A stretch of 64,000 nt of DNA from Dactylosporangium sp. AC04546 (GTDB lineage Bacteria; Actinomycetota; Actinomycetes; Mycobacteriales; Micromonosporaceae), in assembly GCF_022095675.1 (NCBI RefSeq), contig NZ_JAHYSG010000055.1:1-64000 (forward strand), written 5' to 3'. The stretch's first letter is position 1, and the number at the start of each line of letters is the position of its first letter. Below the pieces are notes generated by a model. It was not told the DNA's origin, made no database searches, and saw only the letters and a list, made by a program, of their open reading frames with translations. Position numbers and translations under genes: made by a program. Shown here piece after piece: positions 17,065-25,889 of this stretch.

Positions 17065-18243
17065 TCAGGCGGTGCGCAGGGTCAGCTCGGTGATCTCGCT
17101 CGGGGCGAAGACGCGGAAGGGCGGGCCCCAGAAGCCGGTGCCCCGGCTGGTGAACAGCTGGGTGCGCGCGCCGTGGCGGGTCAGGCCCTGCACGACCGGC
17201 TGGTCGAGGCGGACCAGGTAGTGGAACGGCCAGATCTGGCCGCCGTGGGTGTGGCCGGACAGCTGCAGGTCGACGCCGTGGGTGACGGCCGCGTCGATCT
17301 GCTTCGGCTGGTGGGCCAGCAGCAGGACCGGCAGCGCCGGGTCGGCGCCGGCCAGGGCGGCCTCGTGGTCGGCGCGGTGGCCGGGCAGGCCGGTGCCGGC
17401 CGCGGTGCGGTCGTCGACGCCGGCGACCACCAGGGAGTCGCCGCCGCGGGTCACCAGCACGTGGCGGTTGTGCAGCGGCTCCCAGCCGAGGGTCTGCATG
17501 TGGCTGAGCCAGCCGTCGGCCTCCCCGAAATACTCGTGGTTGCCCGTGACGTACACCCGCGCGTGGCGGGCCCGGATGTCGGCGAGCGGGGCGGCCTGCT
17601 CGGTGCGCTGGGCGACGGTGCCGTCGGCGATGTCGCCGGTGTGGGCGACGATGTCGGGGTCGAGCGCGTTGACCGCCTCGGTCACGCCCCGGGACCAGCG
17701 GACGCGGTCGATCGGGCCGTAGTGCGTGTCGGTGAGCAGGACCACGCGGAGGCCGTCCAGGCCCGCGCCGAGGCGGGGGATCGTCACCGTCACGCGGCGG
17801 ACGCGCGGGACGCGCATCGCCTCGAGGTACCCCCAGATCCCGACGGCGACGGCGACCACCGCGGTGAATGCGGCAGTGACCCGGGAGCGCACCGGGTCGT
17901 CGACGCCGGAGGCCAGCAGGACGAGCCGCAGCACGTCGCCGGCGAGCGCCCAGACGAACAGGATCCAGATGGCGCCCAGCATGGTGTCGCCGATGCGGGC
18001 GGCCACGTCGTTGCGCCGGGCGTGGCCGAGGATCATGAGCAGCGGGAAGGCGACGGCGGCGCCGGCGAACAGCACGGTGCCGGCCGCCACGACCGGGGTG
18101 GGCCAGGCGTTGCCGGAGACGACGAGCGACCACCACGGCACGCCGAACAGCAGCGCCAGCACGGCCGTGAGGGTGAGGCCGAACGTCAGCGGCCGGAGGA
18201 GTGACCTGCGCCGCGGTGCCGGGACCGCTTCAGTCGTCGCCAT
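17065..18243 (-). CDS. Membrane-anchored metallophosphoesterase
   Basis: 392 residues. About four N-terminal membrane segments (to residue 150) precede a calcineurin-like phosphoesterase domain with all metal-binding motifs: LLTDTHYG, HTGDIADG, VTGNHEYFG, LLAHQPK and LSGHTHGGQIW. Family members with this layout (YaeI/YkuE-like) hydrolyse phosphoester headgroups at the membrane. It ends with VFAPSEITELTL, as expected. Starts 35 nt downstream of the PAS sensor stop and may be cotranscribed with it. Confidence 0.88.
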   Translation of the reverse strand: MATTEAVPAPRRRSLLRPLTFGLTLTAVLALLFGVPWWSLVVSGNAWPTPVVAAGTVLFAGAAVAFPLLMILGHARRNDVAARIGDTMLGAIWILFVWALAGDVLRLVLLASGVDDPVRSRVTAAFTAVVAVAVGIWGYLEAMRVPRVRRVTVTIPRLGAGLDGLRVVLLTDTHYGPIDRVRWSRGVTEAVNALDPDIVAHTGDIADGTVAQRTEQAAPLADIRARHARVYVTGNHEYFGEADGWLSHMQTLGWEPLHNRHVLVTRGGDSLVVAGVDDRTAAGTGLPGHRADHEAALAGADPALPVLLLAHQPKQIDAAVTHGVDLQLSGHTHGGQIWPFHYLVRLDQPVVQGLTRHGARTQLFTSRGTGFWGPPFRVFAPSEITELTLRTA

Positions 18244-18278
18244 GCTTGAAGCATGCCACGCGGATCCTGTGAAGCTCC

Positions 18279-20048
18279 TCAGTGGAACTTGCGGGCCGAG
18301 CTGTCGCGGTTCTGGGCGGCGGCGGTGTCGCCGAACGTGCGGCGCAGGAGCTCGTGCTCATGGCGGCGGGCCTCGGTGACGTCCCGCATGGTGACCACCA
18401 TGCCGCGCACCAGCCGGTCGTCGCGCAGGTCACGGAACACGACCTCGACGAGCACGCGGGTGCCGTCGGGGCGGGCCAGGCTCCAGGTGTCGCGGGTGCT
18501 GCCGCGCTCGCCGGCGCGGGCCCGCTCGACGGTGCGGGCGACCTGGGCGCGGTCCTCGGGGTCGACGATCTCCTTGAGCGTGGCGAACGGCGTCGGCCAG
18601 ATGCCCAGCACGTCGGTGACGGAGGGGCTGGTGAACCGCAGCCGCTCGTCGTCGTCGAGGACCAGCACGACGTCGTTGGAGTGCTCGGTGACCGCCCGCA
18701 GATAGTCGTCGCTGTCGCGGCGGCTCGCGGCCTCGGTGAGGCTGATCCGGGCCAGCGCGAGGGCGGCCTGCCCGGCCAGCACGGACACCGCGTCGAGGAC
18801 GGTGAGCAGGTCCTCGCGCTCGGCGGCGACGTACAGCACGCCGGCGTCGAGCGGGCACACCATGACGTGGTCGAAGCCGTCGAACCGCTCGGCCCACAGC
18901 GGCGCGATGTCGGCGACGGGCACGATGCGCGGCGCCGACAGCTCGCCCAGCGGCAGCAGGTCGGTGAGGCTGAAGTCGAGGACGATGTCGTGCGGCGCGT
19001 CGTCGGGCAGCAGGGTGCCGACGGCCGACCGCACGGCCGACGCGACCGCGCCCGCGTCGGTGGCGCCGACGAGGACCGTGCCGGCCCGGCGCAGCGCCTG
19101 CTCGCGGCGCAGCGCGCCGGCGTGCTTGCCGACGGCGTCGCTGAGCCGGATGACCAGCAGCGCCAGGGTGATGCCGAACCCGATGGCGATCACCGGGCCG
19201 TCGCGGACCTCGCCGGTCATCGCCTGCACCAGCAGTACCACCGGGGCGAAGGCGACGGAGACGAGGAGCACGATCATGCCGAGACCGGCGCCCGGCTCAC
19301 GGCCGCGGCGCAGCGCACCGCCCGCGGGTGCGGTGAGCTGGGCCATCGACGGCTGGAGCGCGGCGGCACCCCAGGCCGCGTACAGCACCGCGTAGGCCAG
19401 GTCGGCCGGGCCGCCCGGGGCCAGCCCGCCGTCGGCCTGCGCGATCCCGTACGCGACGTCGCCCACGAGCATCCCGGCGGCACCCACCGCGAGCAGGATC
19501 GCGGCCGGGTTGCGCCGCCCGGCGGTGACCAGCCGGACGGTGACCACGAGGACGACGACGTCACCGAGCGTGTACGCGGCCTGGATCGACCACTCCGATG
19601 CGCTCACACCCCCGACGTCGAGGCGCGGGCCGCCGATGAACACCCAGCCGGCCAGCAGCGCGGCACAGCCGAGCGCGAGCAGGTCGAGCAGGCGCGAGCG
19701 GTCGTCGAGGGCGGCGCTCTGGCGGGTCAGCCCGATGAGCGCGGCCGCCACGATCGGGAACATCAGCAGGTAGGCGACGCTGGCCAGCGGCGGCGGCCCG
19801 GTGGACTGCGGGACCGTCCCGTAGGCGAAGTCGCCGACCATCATGGCCAGCAGCGCGGCGGCAAGGGCCCACCAGGCGCCCGAGCGCTCCGGCCGCTGCC
19901 GCAGGATGCCGGCGACGACCGCCACGGCGCCGCAGGTGCCGATGCCGGCCCAGGCCACGGAGTCGTACTGCGGGGCGATCAGCAGCACGGTGAGGAACGC
20001 CGCCAGCAGTGCGACGTACGCGGCCGTGATCCGTTGCCCCATCGACAT
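18279..20048 (-). CDS. Multi-TM GAF/PAS sensor protein without output domain
   Basis: 589 residues: about nine membrane segments (to residue 305, starting YVALLAAFLTVLLIAP), a GAF-like region (VLVGATDAGAVASAVRSAVGTLLPDD to VLAGQAALALARISL) and a PAS fold (DSDDYLRAVTEHSNDVVLVLDDDERLRFTSPSVTDVLG to VVTMRDVTEARRHEHEL). Proteins of this build normally continue into GGDEF/EAL or kinase domains. Here the chain stops about 20 residues after the PAS. The tail RRTFGDTAAAQNR faintly recalls the RAFHDxLTGLPNR start of a GGDEF domain, which may be a relic. ATG preceded by GAAGG. A transmitter in trans would be needed for signalling. Confidence 0.75.
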   Translation of the reverse strand: MSMGQRITAAYVALLAAFLTVLLIAPQYDSVAWAGIGTCGAVAVVAGILRQRPERSGAWWALAAALLAMMVGDFAYGTVPQSTGPPPLASVAYLLMFPIVAAALIGLTRQSAALDDRSRLLDLLALGCAALLAGWVFIGGPRLDVGGVSASEWSIQAAYTLGDVVVLVVTVRLVTAGRRNPAAILLAVGAAGMLVGDVAYGIAQADGGLAPGGPADLAYAVLYAAWGAAALQPSMAQLTAPAGGALRRGREPGAGLGMIVLLVSVAFAPVVLLVQAMTGEVRDGPVIAIGFGITLALLVIRLSDAVGKHAGALRREQALRRAGTVLVGATDAGAVASAVRSAVGTLLPDDAPHDIVLDFSLTDLLPLGELSAPRIVPVADIAPLWAERFDGFDHVMVCPLDAGVLYVAAEREDLLTVLDAVSVLAGQAALALARISLTEAASRRDSDDYLRAVTEHSNDVVLVLDDDERLRFTSPSVTDVLGIWPTPFATLKEIVDPEDRAQVARTVERARAGERGSTRDTWSLARPDGTRVLVEVVFRDLRDDRLVRGMVVTMRDVTEARRHEHELLRRTFGDTAAAQNRDSSARKFH

Positions 20049-20075
20049 GTTGAACCTTCTATACCATGTGGCCGG

Positions 20076-21047
20076 TCAGCGGCGCAGCGTTTCCAGGTCG
20101 TGTTCCAGCAGCGGGGTGACCCAGGCCCGCCGCTCCCGCGCCACCTCGCCGACCATGGCGCGGCTCGGCATCTCCGCCAGGAGCAGCAGGTAGAACTGGA
20201 CGCGGTACAGCGCGAGCCGTGTCTTTTCTTCGGCGGTGAGCTCAGGCGCCGTGCCGCCGTGGTAGCCACGCAGGACGGGGTGGTCGCGCTCGTCCTCGAG
20301 GCGGTGGCCGATCGCCGTGCAGACGAAGTCGTACAGCGGGTCGCCCCAGAAGTACCGCTCCCCGTCGACGAGCCCGGTGAACACGCCGTCCTGGCAGAGC
20401 ACGTTGCCGTCCCACAGGTCGAAGTGCACGAGCGCGGGCCTCGTCACCTCGTCGAGCGCGTCGCTGTGGCGCTCCACGGTCGCCAGGATGTCGGCGTCGC
20501 AAGCGGGCAGCTCGACCTGCCAGTCGCGGGCGTCGGCCAGCAGGTCCTCGGTCATGGCAGTGAACGCCTCCCGCCAGGTGGCGCCGCCGGCCCGTCCGCC
20601 GCCGTCGTACCCGAACGCGGTCCCGGTCACGGTGTGCAGCTCCTTGAGCGCTGCCCCGAGCTGCGTGCGCACCCCGCCGGCGTCGGCCCCCTCGGGCAGC
20701 TCGGTGAGCGGCCGCCCGGGCAGCAGCCCGACGACCACGACGTCGTCGTCCGCGTGCAGCACGGCCGGGACGGGAACCGTGGGGACATGCTGTCGCACGA
20801 GGCGGTAGTAGCGGGCCTCGGCGGCGATGATCCCCCGCTCGTACCGCAGCAGCCGGCACCCGGCCGGCGGCCCGACCTTGACAACGGCCTCGGTCCCGTC
20901 GTCGAGGGCCACCCGCCAGACGGCCGCGAAGGTCCCGCCCGTCAGCGGTCCACAGTGGACGACGGTCCGATCGAACCGCTCTTTGAGCAGACCGGCCACG
21001 TCCTGCGGGGTCAGCTGGCGCTGGGTCGGGCTGATCACGTCTGACAC
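20076..21047 (-). CDS. APH-fold phosphotransferase
   Basis: 323 residues with the aminoglycoside phosphotransferase/fructosamine kinase fold: EAVVKVGPP (ATP-binding Lys), LLPGRPLTELP hinge, ALVHFDLWDGNVL (catalytic loop HxDxxxxN) and GLVDGERYFWGDPLYD (the metal-binding Asp of the DFG-like motif). The substrate cannot be read from sequence; sugar or small-molecule kinases and aminoglycoside kinases share these motifs. GTG start. It lies 27 nt upstream of the PAS sensor on the same strand. Confidence 0.82.
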   Translation of the reverse strand: MSDVISPTQRQLTPQDVAGLLKERFDRTVVHCGPLTGGTFAAVWRVALDDGTEAVVKVGPPAGCRLLRYERGIIAAEARYYRLVRQHVPTVPVPAVLHADDDVVVVGLLPGRPLTELPEGADAGGVRTQLGAALKELHTVTGTAFGYDGGGRAGGATWREAFTAMTEDLLADARDWQVELPACDADILATVERHSDALDEVTRPALVHFDLWDGNVLCQDGVFTGLVDGERYFWGDPLYDFVCTAIGHRLEDERDHPVLRGYHGGTAPELTAEEKTRLALYRVQFYLLLLAEMPSRAMVGEVARERRAWVTPLLEHDLETLRR

Positions 21048-21098
21048 CCCGCTACCCTACGGGGTCCGTTCTCCCGGCGGTGTCCCGTGGTCCCGGAT

Positions 21099-21271
21099 CG
21101 TTCCGCCGTTCCTCGGTGTTCCCGTGGCCTGCTCGTTCCGCCGTTCCCTGGTGTTCCCGCGTCCCGCTCGCTCCGTCGTTCCCTGGCGTTCCCGTGGTCC
21201 CGGTCGCTCCGCGGTTCTCTGGCGTTCCCGACGCCCGCTCTCTCCGACGCCCGCTCTCTCCGACGCCCGCC
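21099..21271. repeat. 35-bp degenerate tandem repeat plus 16-bp repeat
   Basis: Four units of 35-36 bp begin at 21099, 21134, 21169 and 21205. Each has the order CGTTCCGCCGTTCC-TGG-GTTCCCG--CC-GCT with substitutions. They run into two copies of a 16-bp CTCTCCGACGCCCGCT unit at 21240. The words resemble those in the arrays at 26191 and 41843. Confidence 0.75.
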
Positions 21272-21443
21272 GTCTGCTGTCGACCGTCCGCTCTCTCTGC
21301 CCGCGTCCTCCGCTTCTCACAATCCGCCTCTCGCCCTCCGCGCCTGCTGCGTCTCCGCCGTGCGCTCTCCGCCCTCTCCTCTTCCCCCGGGCGGCGGAGG
21401 GCGCGGAAAGGCGTGGGCGGCGGAGAGCGCTGCCCGGCGGGTC

Positions 21444-21640
21444 GGTCGGTCGACTGACCGAGCTCTGGGCCGGGCTGGTTGGTCGGTCGGCTGGCTGAGG
21501 CGTATGTGGTTGGTCGGTCGACTGACCGAGCTTTCGGCCCGGCGACCTACTGGTCCGGCGGGCTGGTCGGTCGACTGACCGAGCTCGCGGCCGGGCGGGT
21601 TGGTCGGTCGGCTGGCTGAGGCGGTGTGTGGTTGTCGGTC
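21444..21640. repeat. Interspersed GGTCGGTCGACTGACC hairpin repeats in a 121-bp duplication
   Basis: A 21-bp word starting GGTCGGTCGACTGACCGAGC, whose core CGGTC-GACT-GACCG is an inverted repeat, occurs at 21444, 21512 and 21565. A sister word (GGTCGGTCGGCTGGCTGAGG) occurs 35 bp after the first and third copies. Segments 21444-21520 and 21565-21640 are thus an imperfect direct duplication 121 bp apart. Confidence 0.8.
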
Positions 21641-21882
21641 GACGGTGCGGACGGCGGAAAAGGCGCTCCCGCCCTCCGGCCCCCGTGCTGCTTGGCCTCC
21701 CCCGCCGCGGTGCCCGCGTCGTGCCGGGTGACGTTGTGTGCGCTTCCCGTAGTACACATTGGTGATCGTTTTTGGAGTCGTTGATTTCAACATTGATCGT
21801 CATTAGGGGCGAGAAAGGGTAGTCGGGGCGACCTTGCAGGCCATAGCGTGCAGCAAAGCGCCTGACTCAATGGGGAGGCCAA

Positions 21883-23859
21883 GTGAGGAAAAGGCTCGCG
21901 AGTATCGCCGTGGCCGGCCTGGTGGCCGGTTCGCTGGTGGTACTGGCACCGGCACCGGCGTCGGCTGCACCGGCCGCGCCGACGGGGGATCTGGCCGACG
22001 GGATCAAGCGGCAGCTGGCCGCCGGCGTGCAGGTCGTGCCGAAGCAGTCGGCGACGGCGAAGGCGGCCGCGCCGAGCACCGTCAACCCGTATACCGCTTT
22101 GCTGAAGGATCCGAGCAAGGTCGACAAGTACTACTGGTCCGAGCAGGCCAAGACGCGGTCGCTTGCCCGGGCGCAGCAGAAGCAGGCCCAGAACGCCCTC
22201 GCGGCCGCCGCGTCGCCGCTCATCCATGACGAGGCGGAGCCGCGCGGCTTCTTCGGCTCGAACGATACGCATGCCACCGCCGAGCTGATCAAGGGCTTCG
22301 GGACCGGTGCCAAGGTCAACAACCGGGCCCGGGTGCTCGGGCAGATCTCGCCGGAGACCGTGAGCGTCTCCACGGTCAGCCCGGCCACGGAGGACGACGG
22401 GGCCATCCCGCTCGCCGCGGACCTCGGGTTCGGCGGCAGCCGCAAGGGGGTTACCACCACCGGCACCCGCGGCGACGGCCCGCACGGCAGCACCGGCGAC
22501 GGCAGCGGCGACTTCGACTTCGTCAAGGTCACCGCGTTCGCCGGGCAGCAGCTCGTGGTCGCGATCGACACGCCGACCGGCTCCCTCGACCCGGTCGTGG
22601 GCCTGTACGACGCGACGGGCGTGCTGGTCGCGGCCGACGACGACGGCGGCCCCGGCCTCGACAGCCTGCTCGCCTTCGACGTGACGGTGAGCGGCACCTA
22701 CTACCTGATGGTCTCCGGCTTCAGCACCGGCGGCGTGTTCCCGGCGGACCCGTTCGACTCCGGCAGCGGGATCGCGCTCGGCAGCGAGGGCCCCTACACG
22801 CTGACCGGCACGATAGCCTTCCCCGACCGTGACTTCTTCGCCGCCGACCTCGCCGCGGGCGACGTCCTCGGCGGCTCGGTCACCGGTGTCGGCACGCGGC
22901 TGACCGTCCGTGACCCGTCGGGCCGGGTCGTCTTCGGCTCGGAGCAGGACGCGAGCTTCATCTACGCGCCGAACGCGCCGCTGCCCGGCGGCGGCAACGC
23001 GGTCGTCTCCTACGTGGCGGCCAAGGCCGGGCGCTACTCGGTCGAGGTCGGCGGGCTCGCCGGCAACTACGACATCACGCTGGAGGCGTACCGTCCCGGC
23101 CCCGAGGCGCGCGACCAGGGCACGGTCCAGACGCTGTTCCTGGACTTCGACGGCGCCCGGATCAACACCGCCATCTTCGGCGGCCCGGGCGTGCGGCAGC
23201 TCTCGCCGCTCGCCGGCTTCCTCGGCCGGTGGGGCCTGACGGCCGCCGACGAGAACAAGGTGATCGACGCGACCGTCGCGGCGGTACGGGAGAACATCAT
23301 CGCCGACATGAAGGACCGCGGGACCAACCCGCGGTTCGGATTCAAGATCCTCAACAGCCGGGACAACCCCGACGCGTTCGGCCAGCCGAACGTCCACCGG
23401 ATCGTCGTCGGCGGCACGATCGACGAGTCGGGGATCGACACGATCGGCATCGCGCAGTACATCGACCCCGGTAACTACGCCACCGAGGACAGCGCCATCG
23501 TCCTGCTCGACATCCTGAGCGACCCGAGCGGGCCGGCGTCCCTGAACACGTACATCACCCCGGCCAGCAACAAGATCAGGTTCATCGGCCGGGCGCTCGG
23601 CAACGTCATCACGCACGAGGCCGGGCACCTGTACGGCAACTTCCACACCGACCCGCTCAACAGCACGCCGAACCTGATGGACGCGGGCGGCGCCTTCCCC
23701 GGCCTGTTCGGGGTCGGCCCGGACAACATCGGCGGCACGGCCGACGACGTCGACTACGACTTCGGCGACGACGAGTTCTACCCGGGCGAGGGCCTGGCCG
23801 GCACCGAGGACACCCTCAACACGGCCGCCTGGGGCCTGGTCAAGGGCAAGACCAAGTAG
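21883..23859 (+). CDS. Secreted metzincin-like metalloprotease with PPC-type domains
   Basis: 658 residues with a signal peptide (MRKRLASIAVAGLVAGSLVV...ASA|AP). A propeptide-like region is followed by bacterial pre-peptidase-C-like beta modules (about 130-310 and 310-400: DFDFVKVTAFAGQQLVVAIDTP, SGTYYLMVSGFSTGG, AGRYSVEVGG). The C-terminal domain contains THEAGHLYGNFH, an HExxHxxGxxH zinc site (His578, Glu579, His582, His588), and a later NLMDAGG with Met599 as Met-turn. These two motifs define metzincins; I cannot assign a MEROPS family. GTG start with GGGGAGG at 4 nt. Likely an extracellular endopeptidase. A very strong hairpin follows the stop. Confidence 0.82.
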   Translation: MRKRLASIAVAGLVAGSLVVLAPAPASAAPAAPTGDLADGIKRQLAAGVQVVPKQSATAKAAAPSTVNPYTALLKDPSKVDKYYWSEQAKTRSLARAQQKQAQNALAAAASPLIHDEAEPRGFFGSNDTHATAELIKGFGTGAKVNNRARVLGQISPETVSVSTVSPATEDDGAIPLAADLGFGGSRKGVTTTGTRGDGPHGSTGDGSGDFDFVKVTAFAGQQLVVAIDTPTGSLDPVVGLYDATGVLVAADDDGGPGLDSLLAFDVTVSGTYYLMVSGFSTGGVFPADPFDSGSGIALGSEGPYTLTGTIAFPDRDFFAADLAAGDVLGGSVTGVGTRLTVRDPSGRVVFGSEQDASFIYAPNAPLPGGGNAVVSYVAAKAGRYSVEVGGLAGNYDITLEAYRPGPEARDQGTVQTLFLDFDGARINTAIFGGPGVRQLSPLAGFLGRWGLTAADENKVIDATVAAVRENIIADMKDRGTNPRFGFKILNSRDNPDAFGQPNVHRIVVGGTIDESGIDTIGIAQYIDPGNYATEDSAIVLLDILSDPSGPASLNTYITPASNKIRFIGRALGNVITHEAGHLYGNFHTDPLNSTPNLMDAGGAFPGLFGVGPDNIGGTADDVDYDFGDDEFYPGEGLAGTEDTLNTAAWGLVKGKTK

Positions 23860-23888
23860 CCAGGATCACTGCTCCGTGACGGAATCGC

Positions 23889-23924
23889 CGCGTCCACGGT
23901 GGGGTTGTTCCCACCGTGGACGCG
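23889..23924. terminator. Perfect 15-bp hairpin spanning the start codon of the next gene
   Basis: Arms CGCGTCCACGGTGGG and CCCACCGTGGACGCG are exact complements around the 6-nt loop GTTGTT. It lies 30 nt after the protease stop, so it may terminate that gene. The right arm contains the GTG start (23916) of the FAD oxidoreductase, which would occlude initiation in an mRNA carrying both arms. Confidence 0.75.
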
Positions 23925-24941
23925 GTCGTGATCGGCGCCGGCCAGGCCGGCCTGTCCGCGGCGTACGCGCTGCGACGTCGCGGCCTGTCATTCGTGGTGC
24001 TCGATGCTGACAGCGCGCCGGGTGGCGCGTGGCAACATCGCTCGCCGTCACTGTCGGTCGCGTCGCTGCACGGCATCTTCGACCTGCCCGGCCTGCACTT
24101 CGAGCCGCCCGCCACGGGCCCGGCGGCGTCGGTCGTGGCGGACTACTTCGCCCGCTACGAGCGTGACTTCGCGCTTGCGGTACTGCGGCCGGTCGTCGTC
24201 GACGCGGTGCGCCGGGTGCCCGGCGGCCTGCTGGTCTCATCCCCGGCCGGCTCGTGGACGGCGGCGGCGGTGGTGAACGCGACCGGCACGTGGACGCGTC
24301 CGTACTGGCCGGTGTACCCGGGCGCGGCCGAGTTCCGGGGCCGCCAGCTGCACTACGCCGACTACCGCGGCCCGTCGGACTTCGCCGGCCGCCGGGTGCT
24401 GGTGGTGGGCGGCGGCCACTCCGCGGTGCACGTCCTGTCGGAGCTGCCGGGTGTTGCCTCGGCGGTACAGTGGGTGACCCGCCGCGGGCCCGATTTCCAC
24501 GAGGGCCCGTTCACCGAGAACTACGGACGTCAGGTGGTGGCCCGCGTCGAGGAGCGGGTGGCCGCCGGCCTGCCGCCGCGCAGCGTGGTGAGCGTGACGG
24601 GCCTCGGCTCCACCTCCATCGTCCGCACGGCGCTGGAAAAGGGCGCACTGCACCGCCGACCGATGTTCGACCGCCTGGTGCCGGACGGCGCGGTGTGGGA
24701 CGGCATGTTCGAGCCGTACGACGCGATCATCTGGGCCACGGGCTTCCGCGCCGCCCTGAACCACCTGTCCCCGCTGCGCCTGCGCGAGCCGGGCGGCGGC
24801 ATCCGCATGGCCGGCACCCGCACGGTCCGCGAGCCGCGCCTGCACCTCGTCGGGTACGGCCCGTCGGCGAGCACGGTCGGCGCCAACCGCGCGGGCCGGG
24901 CCGCGGCCCGCGAGATCGCGACACTTCTCCAGCCGGTCTAG
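23916..24941 (+). CDS. FAD/NAD(P)-dependent monooxygenase-like flavoprotein
   Basis: 341 residues. N-terminal FAD Rossmann motif VVIGAGQAGLSAAYALRRRG, then a second dinucleotide motif RRVLVVGGGHSAVHVLSEL (about residue 160), and DAIIWATGFRAALNHL near the end, as in FMO/CzcO-like flavoproteins. Members oxygenate small nucleophiles or act as NAD(P)H oxidoreductases; the substrate is unknown. The FMO FxGxxxHxxxY motif is replaced by FRGRQLHYADYRG, which is close to it. No ribosome site precedes the GTG, which sits inside the hairpin at 23889-23924. Confidence 0.8.
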   Translation: MDAVVIGAGQAGLSAAYALRRRGLSFVVLDADSAPGGAWQHRSPSLSVASLHGIFDLPGLHFEPPATGPAASVVADYFARYERDFALAVLRPVVVDAVRRVPGGLLVSSPAGSWTAAAVVNATGTWTRPYWPVYPGAAEFRGRQLHYADYRGPSDFAGRRVLVVGGGHSAVHVLSELPGVASAVQWVTRRGPDFHEGPFTENYGRQVVARVEERVAAGLPPRSVVSVTGLGSTSIVRTALEKGALHRRPMFDRLVPDGAVWDGMFEPYDAIIWATGFRAALNHLSPLRLREPGGGIRMAGTRTVREPRLHLVGYGPSASTVGANRAGRAAAREIATLLQPV

Positions 24942-25025
24942 ACCCTGTTTCCGCAGGTCAGGGCCGTATGTGAACACGGTGTTCGCGTTTGCCTCCGGGT
25001 GGTCGGCGTGCGCAGGATGGGGCGC

Positions 25026-25889
25026 ATGACGACGGTGGTGACCGGGGCGACCGGTGGTGTGGGCAGGCATGTGGTCGATCGGCTCGTCGCGGCGGGCGAA
25101 CCGGTCCGGGCCGTGACCCGGCGGCCGGACACCGCCGGGCTCCCGGCGGAGGTGGCGGTCGTCGCCGGCGACCTTGCCGAGCCGGCGACGCTCGACCGGG
25201 TCTTCGACGGCGCCGAGCGGCTGTACCTGTTCCCGGTCGCGGCCACCGCCGGAGAGGTCGTGGCGCGGGCGCGCGCGGCCGGGGTACACCGGATCGTCGT
25301 GCTCTCCTCCGGCGCCGTCACCGCCGGCCTCGACCCCTCGTTCCACCTGCCCGTCGAGCAGGCCGTCGAGCGCTCGGGCGCGCAGTGGACCCACGTGCGC
25401 CCGGGGGAGTTCATGCTCAACAAGGTCTGGCTGTGGGGACCGTCGATCCGCGCCGAGCGCGTGGTGCGCGAGCCGTTCCCGGACGTCGAGTGGTGCCCCG
25501 TCCACGAGCAGGACATCGCCGACGTCGCGGCCGCCGCGCTGCTCGACGACGGGCACGCCGGGCGGGCGTACGACCTCAACGGCCCGCGCCTCGTCAGCCG
25601 GCGGGACCAGGTACGCGCCATCGCCGAGGCGATCGGCGAGGCGATCCGCCTGGAGGTGGTCACGCCGCACCGGGCCCGGGAGTTGTACCGCGAGCAGGGC
25701 GGCTTCGCCGCCGCCAACGCCGACTTCCTGCTGGGCTTCGAGGACTACGCCGGCAACGACGCCACCCCGGACGCCATCGAGTCCCTCGACCTCGGCGCGC
25801 TGACCCTGCCGACCGCCGAGGCCGTCACCGGGCGCCCGGCCCGCACCTTCGCCGAGTGGGCCCGCGACCACGCGGCCGACTTCCGCTGA
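25026..25889 (+). CDS. NmrA-like NAD(P)-binding protein
   Basis: 287 residues with an atypical SDR N-terminus: TVVTGATGGVGRHVVDRLVAAGEPVRAVTRRPD, VVAGDLAEPATLDRVFDGAERLYLFPV, and RIVVLSSGAV, without the YxxxK catalytic pair. This is the NmrA/quinone-reductase-like (QOR2) group, which binds NAD(P)H as redox sensor or reductase. The ATG at 25026 follows AGGATGGGG. Its stop abuts the LacI remnant on the other strand, a probable deletion junction. Confidence 0.82.
   Translation: MTTVVTGATGGVGRHVVDRLVAAGEPVRAVTRRPDTAGLPAEVAVVAGDLAEPATLDRVFDGAERLYLFPVAATAGEVVARARAAGVHRIVVLSSGAVTAGLDPSFHLPVEQAVERSGAQWTHVRPGEFMLNKVWLWGPSIRAERVVREPFPDVEWCPVHEQDIADVAAAALLDDGHAGRAYDLNGPRLVSRRDQVRAIAEAIGEAIRLEVVTPHRARELYREQGGFAAANADFLLGFEDYAGNDATPDAIESLDLGALTLPTAEAVTGRPARTFAEWARDHAADFR

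Larger units (their letters stand above)
21048..21882. other. Repeat-rich non-coding interval
   Basis: 835 bp between divergent genes. Open frames here are repetitive, in several registers, and have no ribosome sites or recognisable domains, so I call no gene. It holds two repeat fields (21099-21271 and 21444-21640). The right end (21740-21880) is noticeably more AT-rich (tagtacacattggtgatcg) and probably contains the promoter of the protease gene at 21883. Confidence 0.7.

Noticed and set aside
21057..21803. 248-codon minus-strand frame in the repeat-rich gap
   Set aside because: Composed of the repeats only (RARSVDRP, STDQPA); open in several frames and without a ribosome site.
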